Source: Candidatus Deferrimicrobiaceae bacterium
GTDB taxonomy: Bacteria > Desulfobacterota > Deferrimicrobia > Deferrimicrobiales > Deferrimicrobiaceae
DNA: 64,000 bases
Reading direction: 5' to 3'
Assembly: GCA_036504035.1 (NCBI GenBank)
Contig: DASXVV010000011.1
Coordinates: forward strand, 197,611 to 261,610
Shown here: positions 33,105 through 43,155 of the stretch, one piece after another
Layout: every line of letters begins with the position of its first letter
Position numbering within the stretch: the first letter of the stretch is position 1
Program-made: the position numbers and the translations under genes
Notes under the pieces: generated by a model
What the model saw: the letters and a program-made list of their open reading frames with translations, nothing else
Database searches by the model: none
Told to the model about the DNA's origin: nothing

Positions 33105-33287
33105 TCAGCGGGGTTCGTTCTTCCTGTTTTCTTCCTTTGTGGGGGGCTCGTCGCCCTTGAGCGCATCCTTGAAGCCCCGGATTCCCTCGCCCAACCCCTT
33201 GCCCACGCCCTGGAGCCTCCCGGCCCCGAAAAGCAGCACGACGATCACCAAGATAATCAGCAGTTCCGGCAATCCCAGTCCGAACAT
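33105..33287 (-). CDS. TatA-like protein, second copy
   Basis: 60 residues. N-terminal membrane helix [16 protein letters not shown], then hinge GAGRLQGVG and an amphipathic helix, ending in a charged tail. This is the short classical TatA form, unlike the 122-residue copy at 29695. The usual FGxKKLP hinge is FGAGRLQGV here. The ATG at 33287 has GGAGGT at good spacing. It is the last gene of the operon that contains the archaeal-type shikimate genes, 28 bases after DHQ synthase II. The two TatA proteins may mix with the single TatC or serve different substrates. Confidence 0.9.
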   Translation of the reverse strand: MFGLGLPELLIILVIVVLLFGAGRLQGVGKGLGEGIRGFKDALKGDEPPTKEENRKNEPR

Positions 33288-33315
33288 GTGACCTCCATCG
33301 GGGGCAGCGCCCCCC

Positions 33316-34317
33316 TCAGTTTTCCCGGATCGACTCTTCGACCGCGACGCCGAAGTGGCGCCCGGCAGCCTCTTCGGCGACAAGCACCGTGTCGCCCGCC
33401 GCCAGCGCCGCGACCGAGACCGCCTTCCCGCCTTCCCCCACCACGCGGATCGTCTCGGCGTTCTGGAGGATCACGGTGTGCTCGCGCCCTGATGGCGTCT
33501 TCGCCCGGATCAAGAGCAGCGGTCTTCTTTCTATTTTCGCACGGCCGACGGTCGCCGTCTCGCAGATTCCCTGCTCGTCGACCAGCAGAAGCTCGTTGCC
33601 CGCGGCGAGCTCGGACAAGTAGGCCGTCTTCCCGCCCCCGACGCGGCAATAAGAGTGGACCGCGCCGGCATTGACCCGGAACGGCCGGGGGAGGACGTAG
33701 GGGTTGGCGATGTTCTCGGCGCAAACCAGGAACAGGCCGGCGCTCGAGTTCCCGACCAGCATCCCCTTGCTCCCCGCGATGAGGGAACAGGTATCGACGC
33801 ACACGCGGTCGCCGACGCCCAAAAGCTCGATCGCGGTCACCCGTGCCTCGACAAGCGGGATCCGCTCGGGTTCGGCCAGTGCGGCCGATGCGAGCTTCCG
33901 CATCGCCTCGGGACTGTCGGCGCGAAGCACCAGGCCGGCGACGCCCTTCTCGAGGACGCCAAGATAAAGGGAGATTTCGTCGGTCGTGCGCGCCTCGACC
34001 AGGATGCGCCGCCGCCACGCCACCAGGTTTTCGAGCGGGATGATCTCGCGGCCCGACGGGCGGACCACCCAGAGCGCCCCCTCGGGCGAGGCAGCGATGC
34101 GTGCCTCGTCGGCGGCGGTCTCGATGCCGGCCGTGTGGAAATCGCGGCCCTCGGCCAGGTCGCCGTCGGCGGCGACGACGGTGACGCGGCCCAGCTCGCG
34201 CGCCAACGGGGCGCATCCATCCGGCAGCCAGAGCGTCGAGACGCCCGACTCGAGCGCCGCGATGGCCATCTCCTTGTCCCAGGGATCGATCCGGGCCCAG
34301 AGGATGCGATGGCTCAT
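33316..34317 (-). CDS. 3-dehydroquinate synthase II (archaeal type, AroB')
   Basis: 333 residues. Strong match to the archaeal family: [44 protein letters not shown] and [10 protein letters not shown]. The enzyme oxidatively deaminates 2-amino-3,7-dideoxyhept-6-ulosonate to 3-dehydroquinate with NAD, replacing classical AroB. The ATG overlaps the stop of the ADH synthase gene (ATGA), so both steps of the alternative pathway are cotranslated. The pathway feeds aromatic amino acid synthesis from aspartate semialdehyde and a deoxyketose phosphate. Confidence in family is high; activity in this organism is inferred. Confidence 0.93.
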   Translation of the reverse strand: MSHRILWARIDPWDKEMAIAALESGVSTLWLPDGCAPLARELGRVTVVAADGDLAEGRDFHTAGIETAADEARIAASPEGALWVVRPSGREIIPLENLVAWRRRILVEARTTDEISLYLGVLEKGVAGLVLRADSPEAMRKLASAALAEPERIPLVEARVTAIELLGVGDRVCVDTCSLIAGSKGMLVGNSSAGLFLVCAENIANPYVLPRPFRVNAGAVHSYCRVGGGKTAYLSELAAGNELLLVDEQGICETATVGRAKIERRPLLLIRAKTPSGREHTVILQNAETIRVVGEGGKAVSVAALAAGDTVLVAEEAAGRHFGVAVEESIREN

Positions 34318-35123
34318 GAAGGGCCGACACCGCCTGACAGGATGGATAGCGCGTCCTCGACGGAGGCGTCGAGATGGACGATGGCCGCGATCGCGCGGAC
34401 CATCGCGGCCGGCGTGCCATGCTGGAACACGTTGCGGCCGATGGAAGCGCCCGCCCCGCCCACGTCGATCGAATCCTTGACCATCCGGAGGACGTCCTCG
34501 TCGCTCTCCATCTTTTCGCCGCCCGCGATGAGCACGGGCACCGCGCATCCCTCGACGACTTCCCGGAACGTCTCGGGCGAGCCCGTGTAGCCCACCTTGA
34601 CCAGGTCGGCGCCCATCTCGGCGCCCACGCGCGCGGCGTGCGCGATCCTGTGCACCTCGAACTCGTCGTCGATCCGGGGCCCGCGCGTGTAGATCATGGC
34701 CAGGAGCGGCATGCCCCAGCGGAAGCAGTCGGACGAGACGCGGCCGAAATCGTGCAGCATCTGCGCTTCGTCCTCGGCCCCCAGGTTGACGTGGATCGAG
34801 ACCGCGTCGGCGCCCATCCGCAGCGCATCCTCGACGCCGGCGACCAGCACCTTCCGGTTGGCGTCGGGCGACATGCTGGTGCTGCCGGAAAGGTGCAGGA
34901 TGAAGCCGAGATCGGGGCCGTAGCCCCGGTGGCCGAACATGGCGGCGCCCCGGTGCAGGACGACGGCGTTGGCCCCGCCCTCGGCAATGAGGTTGGCCGC
35001 GGGGGGAATCTGTTTGAGGCCCGGGATCGGGCCGACGGTCACCCCGTGGTCCATCGGGACGATGACGGTCCGGCGGGTCCGGCGGTCCATGATGCGTTCG
35101 ATACGAATCTTCTTCCCGATCAT
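34314..35123 (-). CDS. 2-amino-3,7-dideoxy-D-threo-hept-6-ulosonate synthase (AroA', DhnA-type aldolase)
   Basis: 269 residues, class I aldolase fold of the DhnA/FbaB group. Signature segments are [28 protein letters not shown] and [15 protein letters not shown], where Lys in LVKVGY is the probable Schiff-base residue, and [13 protein letters not shown]. Its pairing with DHQ synthase II identifies it as the ADH synthase of the alternative shikimate entry rather than a fructose-bisphosphate aldolase. The ATG overlaps the stop of the PilT-like gene. Confidence 0.9.
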   Translation of the reverse strand: MIGKKIRIERIMDRRTRRTVIVPMDHGVTVGPIPGLKQIPPAANLIAEGGANAVVLHRGAAMFGHRGYGPDLGFILHLSGSTSMSPDANRKVLVAGVEDALRMGADAVSIHVNLGAEDEAQMLHDFGRVSSDCFRWGMPLLAMIYTRGPRIDDEFEVHRIAHAARVGAEMGADLVKVGYTGSPETFREVVEGCAVPVLIAGGEKMESDEDVLRMVKDSIDVGGAGASIGRNVFQHGTPAAMVRAIAAIVHLDASVEDALSILSGGVGPS

Positions 35124-36682
35124 TTGAGGGCTCCACGCACCTTGAGCAGGTCATTGAGGTAGGAACTGTTGTCGGCGTACTTGATCGCCTCGTCGTAGCG
35201 GACCCGACCGGCGGCGACGAGGTCGGCGAGCGTCCAGTCGATGCTGGTCATCTCGTCGATGTTGGACTGCATCATGTTGCGCAGCATGTGTACCTTGCCT
35301 TCGCGGATGGCGTTGCGCACCCTGACCGAGCTGGTCATCTTTTCCCACGCAAGGACACGGCCTGCGCCGCTCGCGCGCTGGAGCAGCCGCTGGGAGAACA
35401 CGAGCTGGAGGCAGTCGGCGAGCTGGGCGCGGACCTGCGACTGCTGGTTGCCCGGGAAGCAGTCGATCAGCCGGTCGACCGCCGAGGTCGCGTTGTTGGA
35501 GTGGAGCGTGGCCATCACGAGGTGCCCCGTCTCGGCCGCCGAGATCGCGATCGACATGCTCTCGTAGTCGCGCAGCTCGCCGATGACGATCACGTCGGGG
35601 TTCTGCCGGAAGATGTGGCGCAGCCCCTCGGCGAAGGAGCGGGTGTCCGTGCCGACCTCGCGCTGGTTGATGTTCGAGTTCTTGTGCTTGTGCGTGAATT
35701 CGATCGGGTCCTCGATCGAGATGACGTTGGCCTTCCGCTCCCGGTTGATGACGTCGATCATATAAGCGAGCGTCGTGGACTTGCCGTGCCCGTTGGGGCC
35801 CGTGACGAGGATGAGCCCTTGCGTCTTCAGGGCGAATTCGCGCAGGAAGTCGGGGAGGCCCAGTTCGGCGGCCGTCGGAACGTTCTCGGCGACGTGGCGC
35901 GCAGTGAACCCGATCGAATGTCGCTGGCGGTAGACGTTGCAGCGGAAGCGGCCTACCCCTTCGAGGGAATAGGCGAAGTCGAGCTCGAGCAGCCGGTTGA
36001 AGATCTCCTTCTGGTCGGGAGACAGGATGCCGAAGATCATCTCTTCGATCTCGCCCGGCTTGACCGCCGGCAGGTTGAGCCGCCGGAGCTCGTTGTCGAT
36101 CCGGATCGAGGGAACCGCTCCCGCCGACAGGTGGAGGTCCTGCCCCTTCCAGGTCACCAGCGCCGAGAGGAAGCTGGCCAGGTTGCTGTCGAGCTTGACG
36201 CTGCGCACGGGATGCTCGCCTTGGAGAACGAGCGGGACCATGCCGTATTCATGCTTGTTGAAGAAGGCGAGCGCCTGCTCGAACTGGATCGACGGCAGAA
36301 CGACCGGCTTGGTGCTGTGGCCCGACTGGAACTCGATGTCGGAAAGGGCCGTCAGGTCGGTCGGGTCGACCATCCCCACCACGAGCATCTTCCCCTCGAA
36401 GCCGATCGGGAGCACGCGGCGAAGCCGCACGGTCTCGAACTTGATCAGTTTCTGGATGGAAACGGGCACCTCGATCTTGTTGAGGTTGATGTGCTGAAGC
36501 CCCATCTGCTCGGAGAGCGCGGCCAGCAGCGCGTCCTCGGTCACGTACCCCATCCGGATCAGGTTCTCGCCCAGCGTTCCCCCGAGCTGGCTCTGGCTCT
36601 TGAGGGCGTCCTGAAGCTGATCGTCGCGAATCACGCCGGCCTTGATGAGAAGCGTCCCGATCTTGACCTTGCGCTCAGCCAT
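35120..36682 (-). CDS. PilT-like ATPase with N-terminal MshEN domain
   Basis: 520 residues. An MshEN/T2SSE_N-like domain occupies about 1-150 ([28 protein letters not shown]), a region known in other proteins to bind c-di-GMP. The C-terminal half is a PilT-type secretion ATPase: Walker A GPNGHGKS at 295-302, Asp box near ISIEDPIEF, Walker [10 protein letters not shown] and His box [14 protein letters not shown]. The P-loop His (usual form GPTGSGKS) is unusual. The TGA overlaps the ADH synthase ATG. It could drive type IV pilus retraction or another secretion motor; no pilin genes are in the window. Confidence 0.9.
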   Translation of the reverse strand: MAERKVKIGTLLIKAGVIRDDQLQDALKSQSQLGGTLGENLIRMGYVTEDALLAALSEQMGLQHINLNKIEVPVSIQKLIKFETVRLRRVLPIGFEGKMLVVGMVDPTDLTALSDIEFQSGHSTKPVVLPSIQFEQALAFFNKHEYGMVPLVLQGEHPVRSVKLDSNLASFLSALVTWKGQDLHLSAGAVPSIRIDNELRRLNLPAVKPGEIEEMIFGILSPDQKEIFNRLLELDFAYSLEGVGRFRCNVYRQRHSIGFTARHVAENVPTAAELGLPDFLREFALKTQGLILVTGPNGHGKSTTLAYMIDVINRERKANVISIEDPIEFTHKHKNSNINQREVGTDTRSFAEGLRHIFRQNPDVIVIGELRDYESMSIAISAAETGHLVMATLHSNNATSAVDRLIDCFPGNQQSQVRAQLADCLQLVFSQRLLQRASGAGRVLAWEKMTSSVRVRNAIREGKVHMLRNMMQSNIDEMTSIDWTLADLVAAGRVRYDEAIKYADNSSYLNDLLKVRGALK

Positions 36683-36717
36683 GCCGCCCCCGAAATCCCG
36701 ATAGTGGTCGAGGTTCA

Positions 36718-36746
36718 AATCTATCGCGTGGGGGACAGGACGGCAA
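36718..36746 (-). promoter_or_regulatory. Promoter of the PilT-like/aro'/tatA2 operon
   Basis: On the minus strand TTGCCG (36746-36741) and TAGATT (36723-36718) are exactly 17 bases apart. The predicted transcript starts about 28 bases before the ATG of the PilT-like gene. Confidence 0.55.
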
Positions 36747-36748
36747 TA

Positions 36749-37585
36749 TCATTTTCCCGCCCCCTCCGCCCCCCGGGCGCGCCGGCAGAGCGGCGCAAGC
36801 GGACACCGGGTGCAATCCCCGACGCGCCTCGCGGTGCAGTCGCCCATGATGCCGATCCGGGTGAGAGCATAGTCGAAACGGACCGGGTCGGCAGGGCAAA
36901 CGGCGCGAAACGCCTCGGTGATCTCCTCGGCCGCCCGCCAGTCGGCTGTCGTGCGCTGCGTGAGCCCGAGACAACGCGCCAGGCGCGCCATGTGGGTGTC
37001 GACCGGGACGATCAGCCCCGATGGGGGCACCGAAGTCCAGACGCCCAGGTCGACGCCGTCTCCCGGGCGCACCATCCAGCGGAGGAACAGGTGGTGCCGC
37101 TTGCAGGCGCTCCCGAGCGCCGGATCGGGAAAGAGGAAGTTGCGCTCCCGCGGGAGATCGTCGCCCCAGCTCGACCGGAAGAACGCGAGGAACCGGGCCA
37201 GGTTGCCGCGCGCATCCCCCTCGCGCATCCCGGCGGCATAAAGCCGCTCGAGGGTGCCGTGCCCAAGGTAGGCCGAGCGCATCGCACGCAGGAACCGGTG
37301 GACTCCCGCGGGCGAGATGAACCGGTGCCTAAGCGACGCGGTACGGGACGCGGGAAGCGGCCGATGCGCGGTCAGCGCAGCGTGCGGGGAGGGGGACAGG
37401 ACGGCGAAGAGCCGCTCGAGGAAGGCCCGGATCTGCGGCACGCCGCCGAAAGCGAACGAGGCCGCGGCGAACGCCGCGGCCTCGATGTCTTCCGGATTTT
37501 TGTACCGGTGCGCGAACTCGACCGGATCGGTGGACAGGTCGGCCCCGCCCCGGCCGGCGAGGACGCCCTGGAGCACCTCGCCCAA
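36749..37585 (-). CDS. TIGR02757 (DUF2400) family protein
   Basis: About 278 residues from a TTG at 37585; a GTG at 37576 is another option. Signatures include PVEFAHRYKNPEDIEAAAF, GVHRFLRAM, NLFLRWMVR-like LFLRWMVRPGDGVDLG and VPVDTHMARLARCLGL. The C-terminus carries four cysteines (DCTARRVGDCTRCPLAPLC), resembling the iron-sulfur loop of HhH-GPD DNA glycosylases such as endonuclease III. The helix-hairpin-helix part is altered, so DNA glycosylase activity is not assured. It lies 20 bases after hisG on the same strand and is probably cotranscribed with it. Confidence 0.85.
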   Translation of the reverse strand: MGEVLQGVLAGRGGADLSTDPVEFAHRYKNPEDIEAAAFAAASFAFGGVPQIRAFLERLFAVLSPSPHAALTAHRPLPASRTASLRHRFISPAGVHRFLRAMRSAYLGHGTLERLYAAGMREGDARGNLARFLAFFRSSWGDDLPRERNFLFPDPALGSACKRHHLFLRWMVRPGDGVDLGVWTSVPPSGLIVPVDTHMARLARCLGLTQRTTADWRAAEEITEAFRAVCPADPVRFDYALTRIGIMGDCTARRVGDCTRCPLAPLCRRARGAEGAGK

Positions 37586-37605
37586 GCGAACACTTCCGGC
37601 TGCGT

Positions 37606-38493
37606 CTATGCGATCACCTTGTTGAGTGGGTACTCGACGATGCCCGAGGCGCCCTCTTTCTTGAGCACGGGAATCAGGTCGCGCACGATCTTTTCGTCGA
37701 CGATGACCTCGATGCTGAACCAGCCCGCCTCGGAGAGCGAGGAGATGGTCGGGTTCTGCATCGATGGCAGCACCTTGAGGATCCCGTCGAGGTCGTTGCG
37801 GTTGACGTTCATCTTGAGGCCCACTTTCTCTTCGGCTGCCAGTGCGCCGTTGAGCAGCATCGCGAGCGTCTCGATCTTCTGCCGCTTCCAGGGATCTTTC
37901 CAGGATTCCTTGTTGGCGATGAGCAGCGTTGTGGATTCGAGGATCGTCTCGACGATGCGCAGGTTGTTGGCGCGCAGCGAGCTGCCGGTCTCGGTCAGCT
38001 CGACGATGGCGTCGGCCAGGCGCGGCGGCTTGACCTCGGTCGCCCCCCAGGAAAACTCGACCAGGACGTCGAGCCCCTTTTCCTTGAGGTAGCGGCGGGT
38101 GAACTGCACCAACTCGGTGGCGACCCGCTTGCCGTCGAGGTCTTCGACCTTCTTGATTGGCGAGTCGTTGGGAACCGCGACCACCCAGCGGACCGGCCGA
38201 AGCCCGCCCTTGGCATAGTTGAGCGTGCACACTTCCTTGACCTTGGCGTTGTTCTCGAGCACCCAGTCGCGGCCGGTCAGGCCGACGTCGAGAATGCCGT
38301 CCTGGACGTAGCGGGCCATTTCCTGGGCGCGGATCAGCATGCCGGAAAGCTCTGCGTCGTCGATGCTCGGGAAGTAGCTGCGCGACCCGACGGTGATGTT
38401 GTAGCCCGCCTTCTTGAACAGGTGGAAGGTGGAATCCTGCAGGCTGCCCTTGGGCAGGCCGATATTGAGCACGTTGTTCGGCTTCTCTTTCAT
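37606..38493 (-). CDS. hisG: ATP phosphoribosyltransferase, long form
   Basis: 295 residues. Starts [18 protein letters not shown] and includes the PRPP-binding region [17 protein letters not shown]. The C-terminal 80 residues form the ACT-like regulatory domain of the long HisG type, so HisZ is not required and histidine feedback is expected. It catalyses the first step of histidine synthesis. ATG 38493 is chosen because it has GAGAGGAG at seven bases and starts the conserved sequence. No other his genes are in the window. Confidence 0.96.
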   Translation of the reverse strand: MKEKPNNVLNIGLPKGSLQDSTFHLFKKAGYNITVGSRSYFPSIDDAELSGMLIRAQEMARYVQDGILDVGLTGRDWVLENNAKVKEVCTLNYAKGGLRPVRWVVAVPNDSPIKKVEDLDGKRVATELVQFTRRYLKEKGLDVLVEFSWGATEVKPPRLADAIVELTETGSSLRANNLRIVETILESTTLLIANKESWKDPWKRQKIETLAMLLNGALAAEEKVGLKMNVNRNDLDGILKVLPSMQNPTISSLSEAGWFSIEVIVDEKIVRDLIPVLKKEGASGIVEYPLNKVIA

Positions 38494-38531
38494 GACGCTC
38501 CTCTCGGGACTGAACAGTAAATAAACGCGGT

Positions 38532-38560
38532 ATTCTAATATAAAAGTACCGTCATTGCAA
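38532..38560 (-). promoter_or_regulatory. Promoter of hisG
   Basis: TTGCAA (38560-38555) and TAGAAT (38537-38532) on the minus strand are 17 bases apart, in a short AT-rich gap about 40 bases before the hisG ATG. The -35 box overlaps the end of the HEAT-repeat gene. Confidence 0.6.
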
Positions 38561-40171
38561 CGCGGGGCCATCTTCCCCCGACATCTTCTGAACCGCCCGC
38601 TGGGCCGCTTGCCGGACTTCCGGATCGGTGTCGCGCAGCAGGTCGCGGAGCGGCTTGACGACCCGGCTCAATCCGATCTCGCCGAGGGCGGACGCCGCAC
38701 GCGCCCGCTTGGCGGCGTTCTCGTCCTTGAGGACGGCGATCAGCGGCTCGACCGCGATCTCCCCCATCTGCCCGAGCACGGAAGCGGCCAGGTAGCCCAG
38801 CTTCTCGTCGCCGAGCATCGCGATCAGCGGATAAACGGCCCGAGTGTCCTTGATCTGTCGCATCGAACAGACGGTGGCGATCCGCACGTCGGTGTTCTCT
38901 TCGGTATCGAGGGAATCGAGGCAGCCCTCGAGGATCCGGTTGCCCATGCCGTCGAGGACATACTGCTTCCAGTGGTTCATGAGCGGATCGCTGCCGCGCC
39001 GAAGCAGCGGGCGCAGGTTCGTCTCCCCGAACTTTCGGAGCGCCATCACACAAATCCAGCGGACCTCGGGGTCTCCCAGGCCGTTGACCAGGTCCTCGAC
39101 CGACGCGGGATCGGCGATGGCCATCAAGGCCGCGACGGCCGAGACCTTGACCTCGGGCGTCCGGTCGCGCATCGCCTCGGAGAGAAGCCGGACGGCGGGG
39201 CGGTGGCGGGCCTTCCGGAGCGTGACCGTCGCGCTGATCTTCTGGTTCGCATTCCCCTCCCGCAGGAAGCGGAACAGGATCGGCTGGGCCGCCTGCACCA
39301 TCCGGGATGCGGCTTCGCTCGCCGCCTCGCGAACGGTCGCGTCGGGATCGTCGAACCGGGTCGCGATATCGGGAAGCACCTCGGGGTCGTTCGTATCCCC
39401 AAGCGCCTCGGTGGCGTAGAAACGCACCGCGGGGGAAGGGTCGGTGAGCCCCTTCCGGATGAGGGAGCGCGTCTCGGGCGTTCCCAGCATCCCGATCTCC
39501 CGCATGGCCGCGGAGCGGACGTCGGGGCTTCCGTAGGCCATGAGCGAGGTCAGTGTCGTGATCCCGGAGGGGCCGAACCTGGGCAGGGCGGCCACGGCCG
39601 CGTCGCGCACCGTCGGGCTGTCGCTTTCGATCTTGTCCCGGATCGCCTGGAGCCCCTCTTCCCCGCCGAACTGGGCGACCGCCTGGATCGCCTGGGTCTG
39701 CACGGTACGGTCGGGATCCGAGAGCGCCTTGCGGATCGCCGGGAGCGCCTCGCTCGCCTCGAGCTGGCGAAGGATGAACAGCGAATTGCGGCGGACCGCC
39801 GGCGACGCGTTGTCGAGCGCCTCGATCGTGGCGGGAACCGCGGGGGACCCGATATTGATCAACGCACCGCTGACCAACCAGCGGATATCCTCCTGGTCGA
39901 CGATGGCGATAAGCGGCGGTACGGCGCTCTTGCCCAGGTCCACGAGTCGGGTCATCGCGTGCGTACGGACATCCGGGTCGGGATCGCGCAGGAAAATCGT
40001 GATGCCGGTTGCGCCTGCCTCGCCGCCTTCCTTGAACAGGGTGTCGACCCGCGTCATGCGCGCCTGAGGATTGAGGACCTCCCCGGAATCGCCTGCGAAG
40101 GCGACAGGCCCCTGAATCGCCGCAACGGCAATGAGTGCAGCCAGAAATGGCGCGAGAGCGTTTTTCCCCAT
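38552..40171 (-). CDS. Exported HEAT-repeat protein
   Basis: 539 residues. Signal peptide at 1-26 ending near PVAFA. The rest is built of about fourteen HEAT-like repeats of roughly 31 residues with patterns such as [18 protein letters not shown] and [16 protein letters not shown]. Such solenoids act as protein-binding scaffolds; this one should be periplasmic. ATG 40171 is chosen because it starts the signal peptide. Its closest relatives are likely other deltaproteobacterial HEAT proteins of unknown role. It lies upstream of hisG and divergent from the TIGR04282 gene. Confidence 0.88.
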   Translation of the reverse strand: MGKNALAPFLAALIAVAAIQGPVAFAGDSGEVLNPQARMTRVDTLFKEGGEAGATGITIFLRDPDPDVRTHAMTRLVDLGKSAVPPLIAIVDQEDIRWLVSGALINIGSPAVPATIEALDNASPAVRRNSLFILRQLEASEALPAIRKALSDPDRTVQTQAIQAVAQFGGEEGLQAIRDKIESDSPTVRDAAVAALPRFGPSGITTLTSLMAYGSPDVRSAAMREIGMLGTPETRSLIRKGLTDPSPAVRFYATEALGDTNDPEVLPDIATRFDDPDATVREAASEAASRMVQAAQPILFRFLREGNANQKISATVTLRKARHRPAVRLLSEAMRDRTPEVKVSAVAALMAIADPASVEDLVNGLGDPEVRWICVMALRKFGETNLRPLLRRGSDPLMNHWKQYVLDGMGNRILEGCLDSLDTEENTDVRIATVCSMRQIKDTRAVYPLIAMLGDEKLGYLAASVLGQMGEIAVEPLIAVLKDENAAKRARAASALGEIGLSRVVKPLRDLLRDTDPEVRQAAQRAVQKMSGEDGPALQ

Positions 40172-40253
40172 GATGATTCGCCCTTTTGCATGGAATGGCC
40201 CCAATCTAGACCGAAACGGGATTCGAGGCAATCGCGACGTGTATCATGGCGGA

Positions 40254-40979
40254 ATGGAAACCGTGGTCCTCATGGCCAAGGCGCCGGTGGCGGGACGGGT
40301 CAAGACGCGTCTTTCCCCCCCGCTCTCATCCGAAGAGGCCTCTTCGCTCTACGAGGGGATGCTATGGGATACGGCCGCCTGTCTCGCCTCGCCTCCCGGA
40401 ATCCGATGCCGCGTCTTTTTCTCGCCGCGCGAATCCGCACCGTACTTCGGCCGCGAGCCGTTCGACGTCTTCCGGGCCGATCGGCAACAGGGCGCCGACC
40501 TCGGTGAACGGATGTCGCATGCGATCGGGGCGGCGTTCGCGGAAGGCGCGCGGCGCGTGGCCGTCGTGGGCGCGGATTGCCCGGCCCTCTCGCCCCGCCG
40601 GATCCGTCAGGCGTTTCGCGAGCTGCGCGACGGGGCGGAGGCCGTCTTCGGGCCGACCTCCGATGGCGGTTTTTACCTCGCCGGCTTTGTTTCGGACCCG
40701 GGGGAGATCTTCGGGAAGGGCGTGGCCTGGAGCACCGGATCGGTGCTGTCGACCGTCACGGAACGGTGCCGTAAACGGGGGATGGCCTGGTCGCTGCTGG
40801 CGGAGGAGCGGGATATCGACACGATGGACGACCTGGCTTGGCTGCGGGACCAGGTGGCGGGCGGGCGAAGCCCCCGCTGCCCGGAAACGCGAAGGCGGAT
40901 CAGCGGGATTTTTTCCGGGTTCGGGCGACCGGAGGATTTTCGCATCGCTGGCTCGGCTGGCCGCACGTCAGGTCGATGA
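40254..40979 (+). CDS. TIGR04282/DUF2064 glycosyltransferase-like protein
   Basis: 241 residues. Nucleotidyl-sugar transferase fold with MAKAPVAGRVKTRL, VVGADCPALSPRRI and GPTSDGGFYLAGF, all family signatures. Members occur in arseno-sugar and other modification clusters, but this gene stands alone, so its substrate is unknown. ATG 40254 matches the family start. The last 80 bases overlap the 3' end of the convergent zinc-ribbon gene. Confidence 0.88.
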   Translation: METVVLMAKAPVAGRVKTRLSPPLSSEEASSLYEGMLWDTAACLASPPGIRCRVFFSPRESAPYFGREPFDVFRADRQQGADLGERMSHAIGAAFAEGARRVAVVGADCPALSPRRIRQAFRELRDGAEAVFGPTSDGGFYLAGFVSDPGEIFGKGVAWSTGSVLSTVTERCRKRGMAWSLLAEERDIDTMDDLAWLRDQVAGGRSPRCPETRRRISGIFSGFGRPEDFRIAGSAGRTSGR

Positions 40980-41580
40980 CCTCGGAGGACAGGGTGGCCT
41001 CCTCGACCTCTTTCTCGGGGACCGTAAACCGGAAGGTCCCGGTCTCGCCGCGGAGCAGGGAGCCCTCTCCCCGGTCCCGGGATCGGGGAAAGACCGATTC
41101 GATCCGCTTGCGCCCGCCTTCGAGTTCGAAGGTCGCGGTCACCCGGATCGACTTGAGCGACAGGTCGGGGACGTCCTCTCCCAGGTTGCGGATGGTCCCG
41201 TCGAGGATCAGCATGCCGTCCTCGATCTTGTAGTCGACCTTCATGTGGAAGGACGGATTACCGACGACGACCAGACGGTGACCGGCCCAGCCGTAGTAGA
41301 CGATGGCTGCGACCAGGAACGCCAGCGCGATCGCCGCGCCCAGCGCGACCGCCTGCCAGTTCCGGCGAAAGAACGCCTTGACCGCCGGGAATCGCTCGGG
41401 TTCCACGAGCAGCTCGCGGAACTCGCGCACCGCCGGGTTCCGGGAATGGCAGTGCGGGCAGACCGGCAGATTGGGCGCCATCTGCATCGTGCAGAACGGG
41501 CAGGTCGTGTAATCGGGCTCCTGGCGCTCCTCCAGGGAGGGCAGGTCGAAAATCGGGGGAATGTCGGCGGGCCCGCTCAT
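40900..41580 (-). CDS. Zinc-ribbon membrane protein, function unknown
   Basis: 226 residues. A double zinc ribbon at about 30-48 (CPFCTMQMAPNLPVCPHC), a membrane helix at about 83-104 and a C-terminal beta domain that resembles FxLYD-type extracellular domains (LILDGTIRNLGEDVPDLSL). This is the same general layout as the DUF3426 protein at 31447. ATG 41580 has AGGAG nine bases upstream. It lies 28 bases after pepA on the same strand. The Arg/Lys-rich tail overlaps the convergent gene by 80 bases. Confidence 0.8.
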   Translation of the reverse strand: MSGPADIPPIFDLPSLEERQEPDYTTCPFCTMQMAPNLPVCPHCHSRNPAVREFRELLVEPERFPAVKAFFRRNWQAVALGAAIALAFLVAAIVYYGWAGHRLVVVGNPSFHMKVDYKIEDGMLILDGTIRNLGEDVPDLSLKSIRVTATFELEGGRKRIESVFPRSRDRGEGSLLRGETGTFRFTVPEKEVEEATLSSEVIDLTCGQPSQRCENPPVARTRKKSR

Positions 41581-41608
41581 CTTTGCGGTCTCCTGGAAAC
41601 GGCGCCGT

Positions 41609-43108
41609 CTACCGGCGAGCCGCGGAGCGCTCGAGGTGCTCGACGAGGAGACGCACCGGGGCGCAGGTCGGCCCGGGTGCGTACCCCATCCGGTCCTTTT
41701 CGCGCCAGGCGACGCCCGCGATGTCGAAGTGGGCCCACGGCGTGTCGCCGGCGAACTCCTTGAGGAAGCACCCGGCCGTGATCGTGCCCGCCTCCGGCCC
41801 TCCGGTGTTCTTGATCTCGCCGATGTCGCTCTTGATCTGCTCGAAATATTCCTCGTGGAGCGGCAGCTCCCACGCCTTTTCGCCGCTGGCGGCGGAGGCA
41901 TCCTTCAATTTTTCGACGAGCCCCGCGTCGTTGCCCATGAGCCCCATCGAGACGCTGCCCAGCGCGACGACGCAGGCGCCCGTCAGCGTCGCGGCGTCGA
42001 TCATCTCGGCAGGGGCGTACTGCCCGCGGGCGTAGGTGAGCGCGTCGGCCAGGATCAGCCGTCCCTCCGCGTCGGTCGAGAGCACCTCGATCGTCTTGCC
42101 CGACATGGCCCTCAGTACATCACCCGGACGGTAGGCGGTGCCCGAGGGCATGTTCTCGACGGCCGGCACGATCGCCACGACGTTCAGCGGGATCGCGAGC
42201 GCGGCGGCGGCCCGGAGCGTCGACAGCATCGCGGCGGCGCCCGCCATGTCGTACTTCATCTTGTCCATCCCGTCGGGCTTCTTGAGGGAGATGCCGCCGG
42301 TGTCGAACGTGACGCCCTTGCCGACCAGGGCGATCCAGGGCGCCCCCTTCTTCCCTCCCCGGTACTCGGCGACGATCAGGCGCGGGGGGATCTCGCTGCC
42401 ACGGCCGACCGCCAGGATGCCGCCCGCCTTCATCTTCTCGAGCTCTTTCCGTCCGTGGACCGTCACGCTCACCTTGCCGCCGGCGAGCGTTTTCGCCGCG
42501 CGGGCGAGGTCATCCGGCCGCATGTCGGCAGGCGGGGCGGCGACGAGGTCACGCCCCCAGTTGATCGATTCGCCGAGAAGGACGCCCTTCTCCAGCGCCG
42601 CCGACGCGGCGGACACCGTCTTCGCATCGGAAGCGACGACGACCAGCCGCTCGACCCGGTGCGCCTTCTCGGGCTTGTAAAGGTCGTATTCGTACGCCGA
42701 AAGGACAGCCCCCAGAGCAGTGAACCGTGCGCAGGATGCGGGATCGACCCCGCCCTCCCCCGCGCCGTTGAGGAGCGTCGCGACCGTTTTCGCCTTGCAT
42801 TTCTTCGCTGCCCGCAGGATGGGCAGCATCGCCTGTCGCACGTGGTCGGCTGTGAAACGGTCCTTCCTCCCCAGCCCGACGAGAAGCAGCCGGGGGGAGG
42901 CGATCCCCTTCCCGGGCCTCATCAGCAGCGTCTCGCCGAGTTCGCCCTTGAAGTCGCCGTCGGCGATCGCAGCCGAGACGGCGCCGCCCAACGCGGTGTC
43001 GATCGTCGCAGAAGCGCCGGACGTTTTTTTCGCTCCCTCGAAGAGTCCCAAGGCCAGCAGGTCCGCCTTCCGGCGGACGATATCTCCAGAGACCAGTTCG
43101 ATCCTCAT
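41609..43108 (-). CDS. pepA: Leucyl aminopeptidase (M17)
   Basis: 499 residues. The C-terminal catalytic domain has the metal and catalytic segments VGKGVTFDTGGISLK, MKYDMAGAAAM and STDAEGRLILAD (family form NTDAEGRL). The N-terminal macro-like domain is present. A cytoplasmic two-metal aminopeptidase used in peptide turnover; some homologues also bind DNA. A promoter is predicted in the divergent gap with bamD. Confidence 0.96.
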   Translation of the reverse strand: MRIELVSGDIVRRKADLLALGLFEGAKKTSGASATIDTALGGAVSAAIADGDFKGELGETLLMRPGKGIASPRLLLVGLGRKDRFTADHVRQAMLPILRAAKKCKAKTVATLLNGAGEGGVDPASCARFTALGAVLSAYEYDLYKPEKAHRVERLVVVASDAKTVSAASAALEKGVLLGESINWGRDLVAAPPADMRPDDLARAAKTLAGGKVSVTVHGRKELEKMKAGGILAVGRGSEIPPRLIVAEYRGGKKGAPWIALVGKGVTFDTGGISLKKPDGMDKMKYDMAGAAAMLSTLRAAAALAIPLNVVAIVPAVENMPSGTAYRPGDVLRAMSGKTIEVLSTDAEGRLILADALTYARGQYAPAEMIDAATLTGACVVALGSVSMGLMGNDAGLVEKLKDASAASGEKAWELPLHEEYFEQIKSDIGEIKNTGGPEAGTITAGCFLKEFAGDTPWAHFDIAGVAWREKDRMGYAPGPTCAPVRLLVEHLERSAARR

Positions 43109-43155
43109 TGCGTGGAATTCCCCCCAGGTCAGCCGATATCAACTACTTTATTCAA

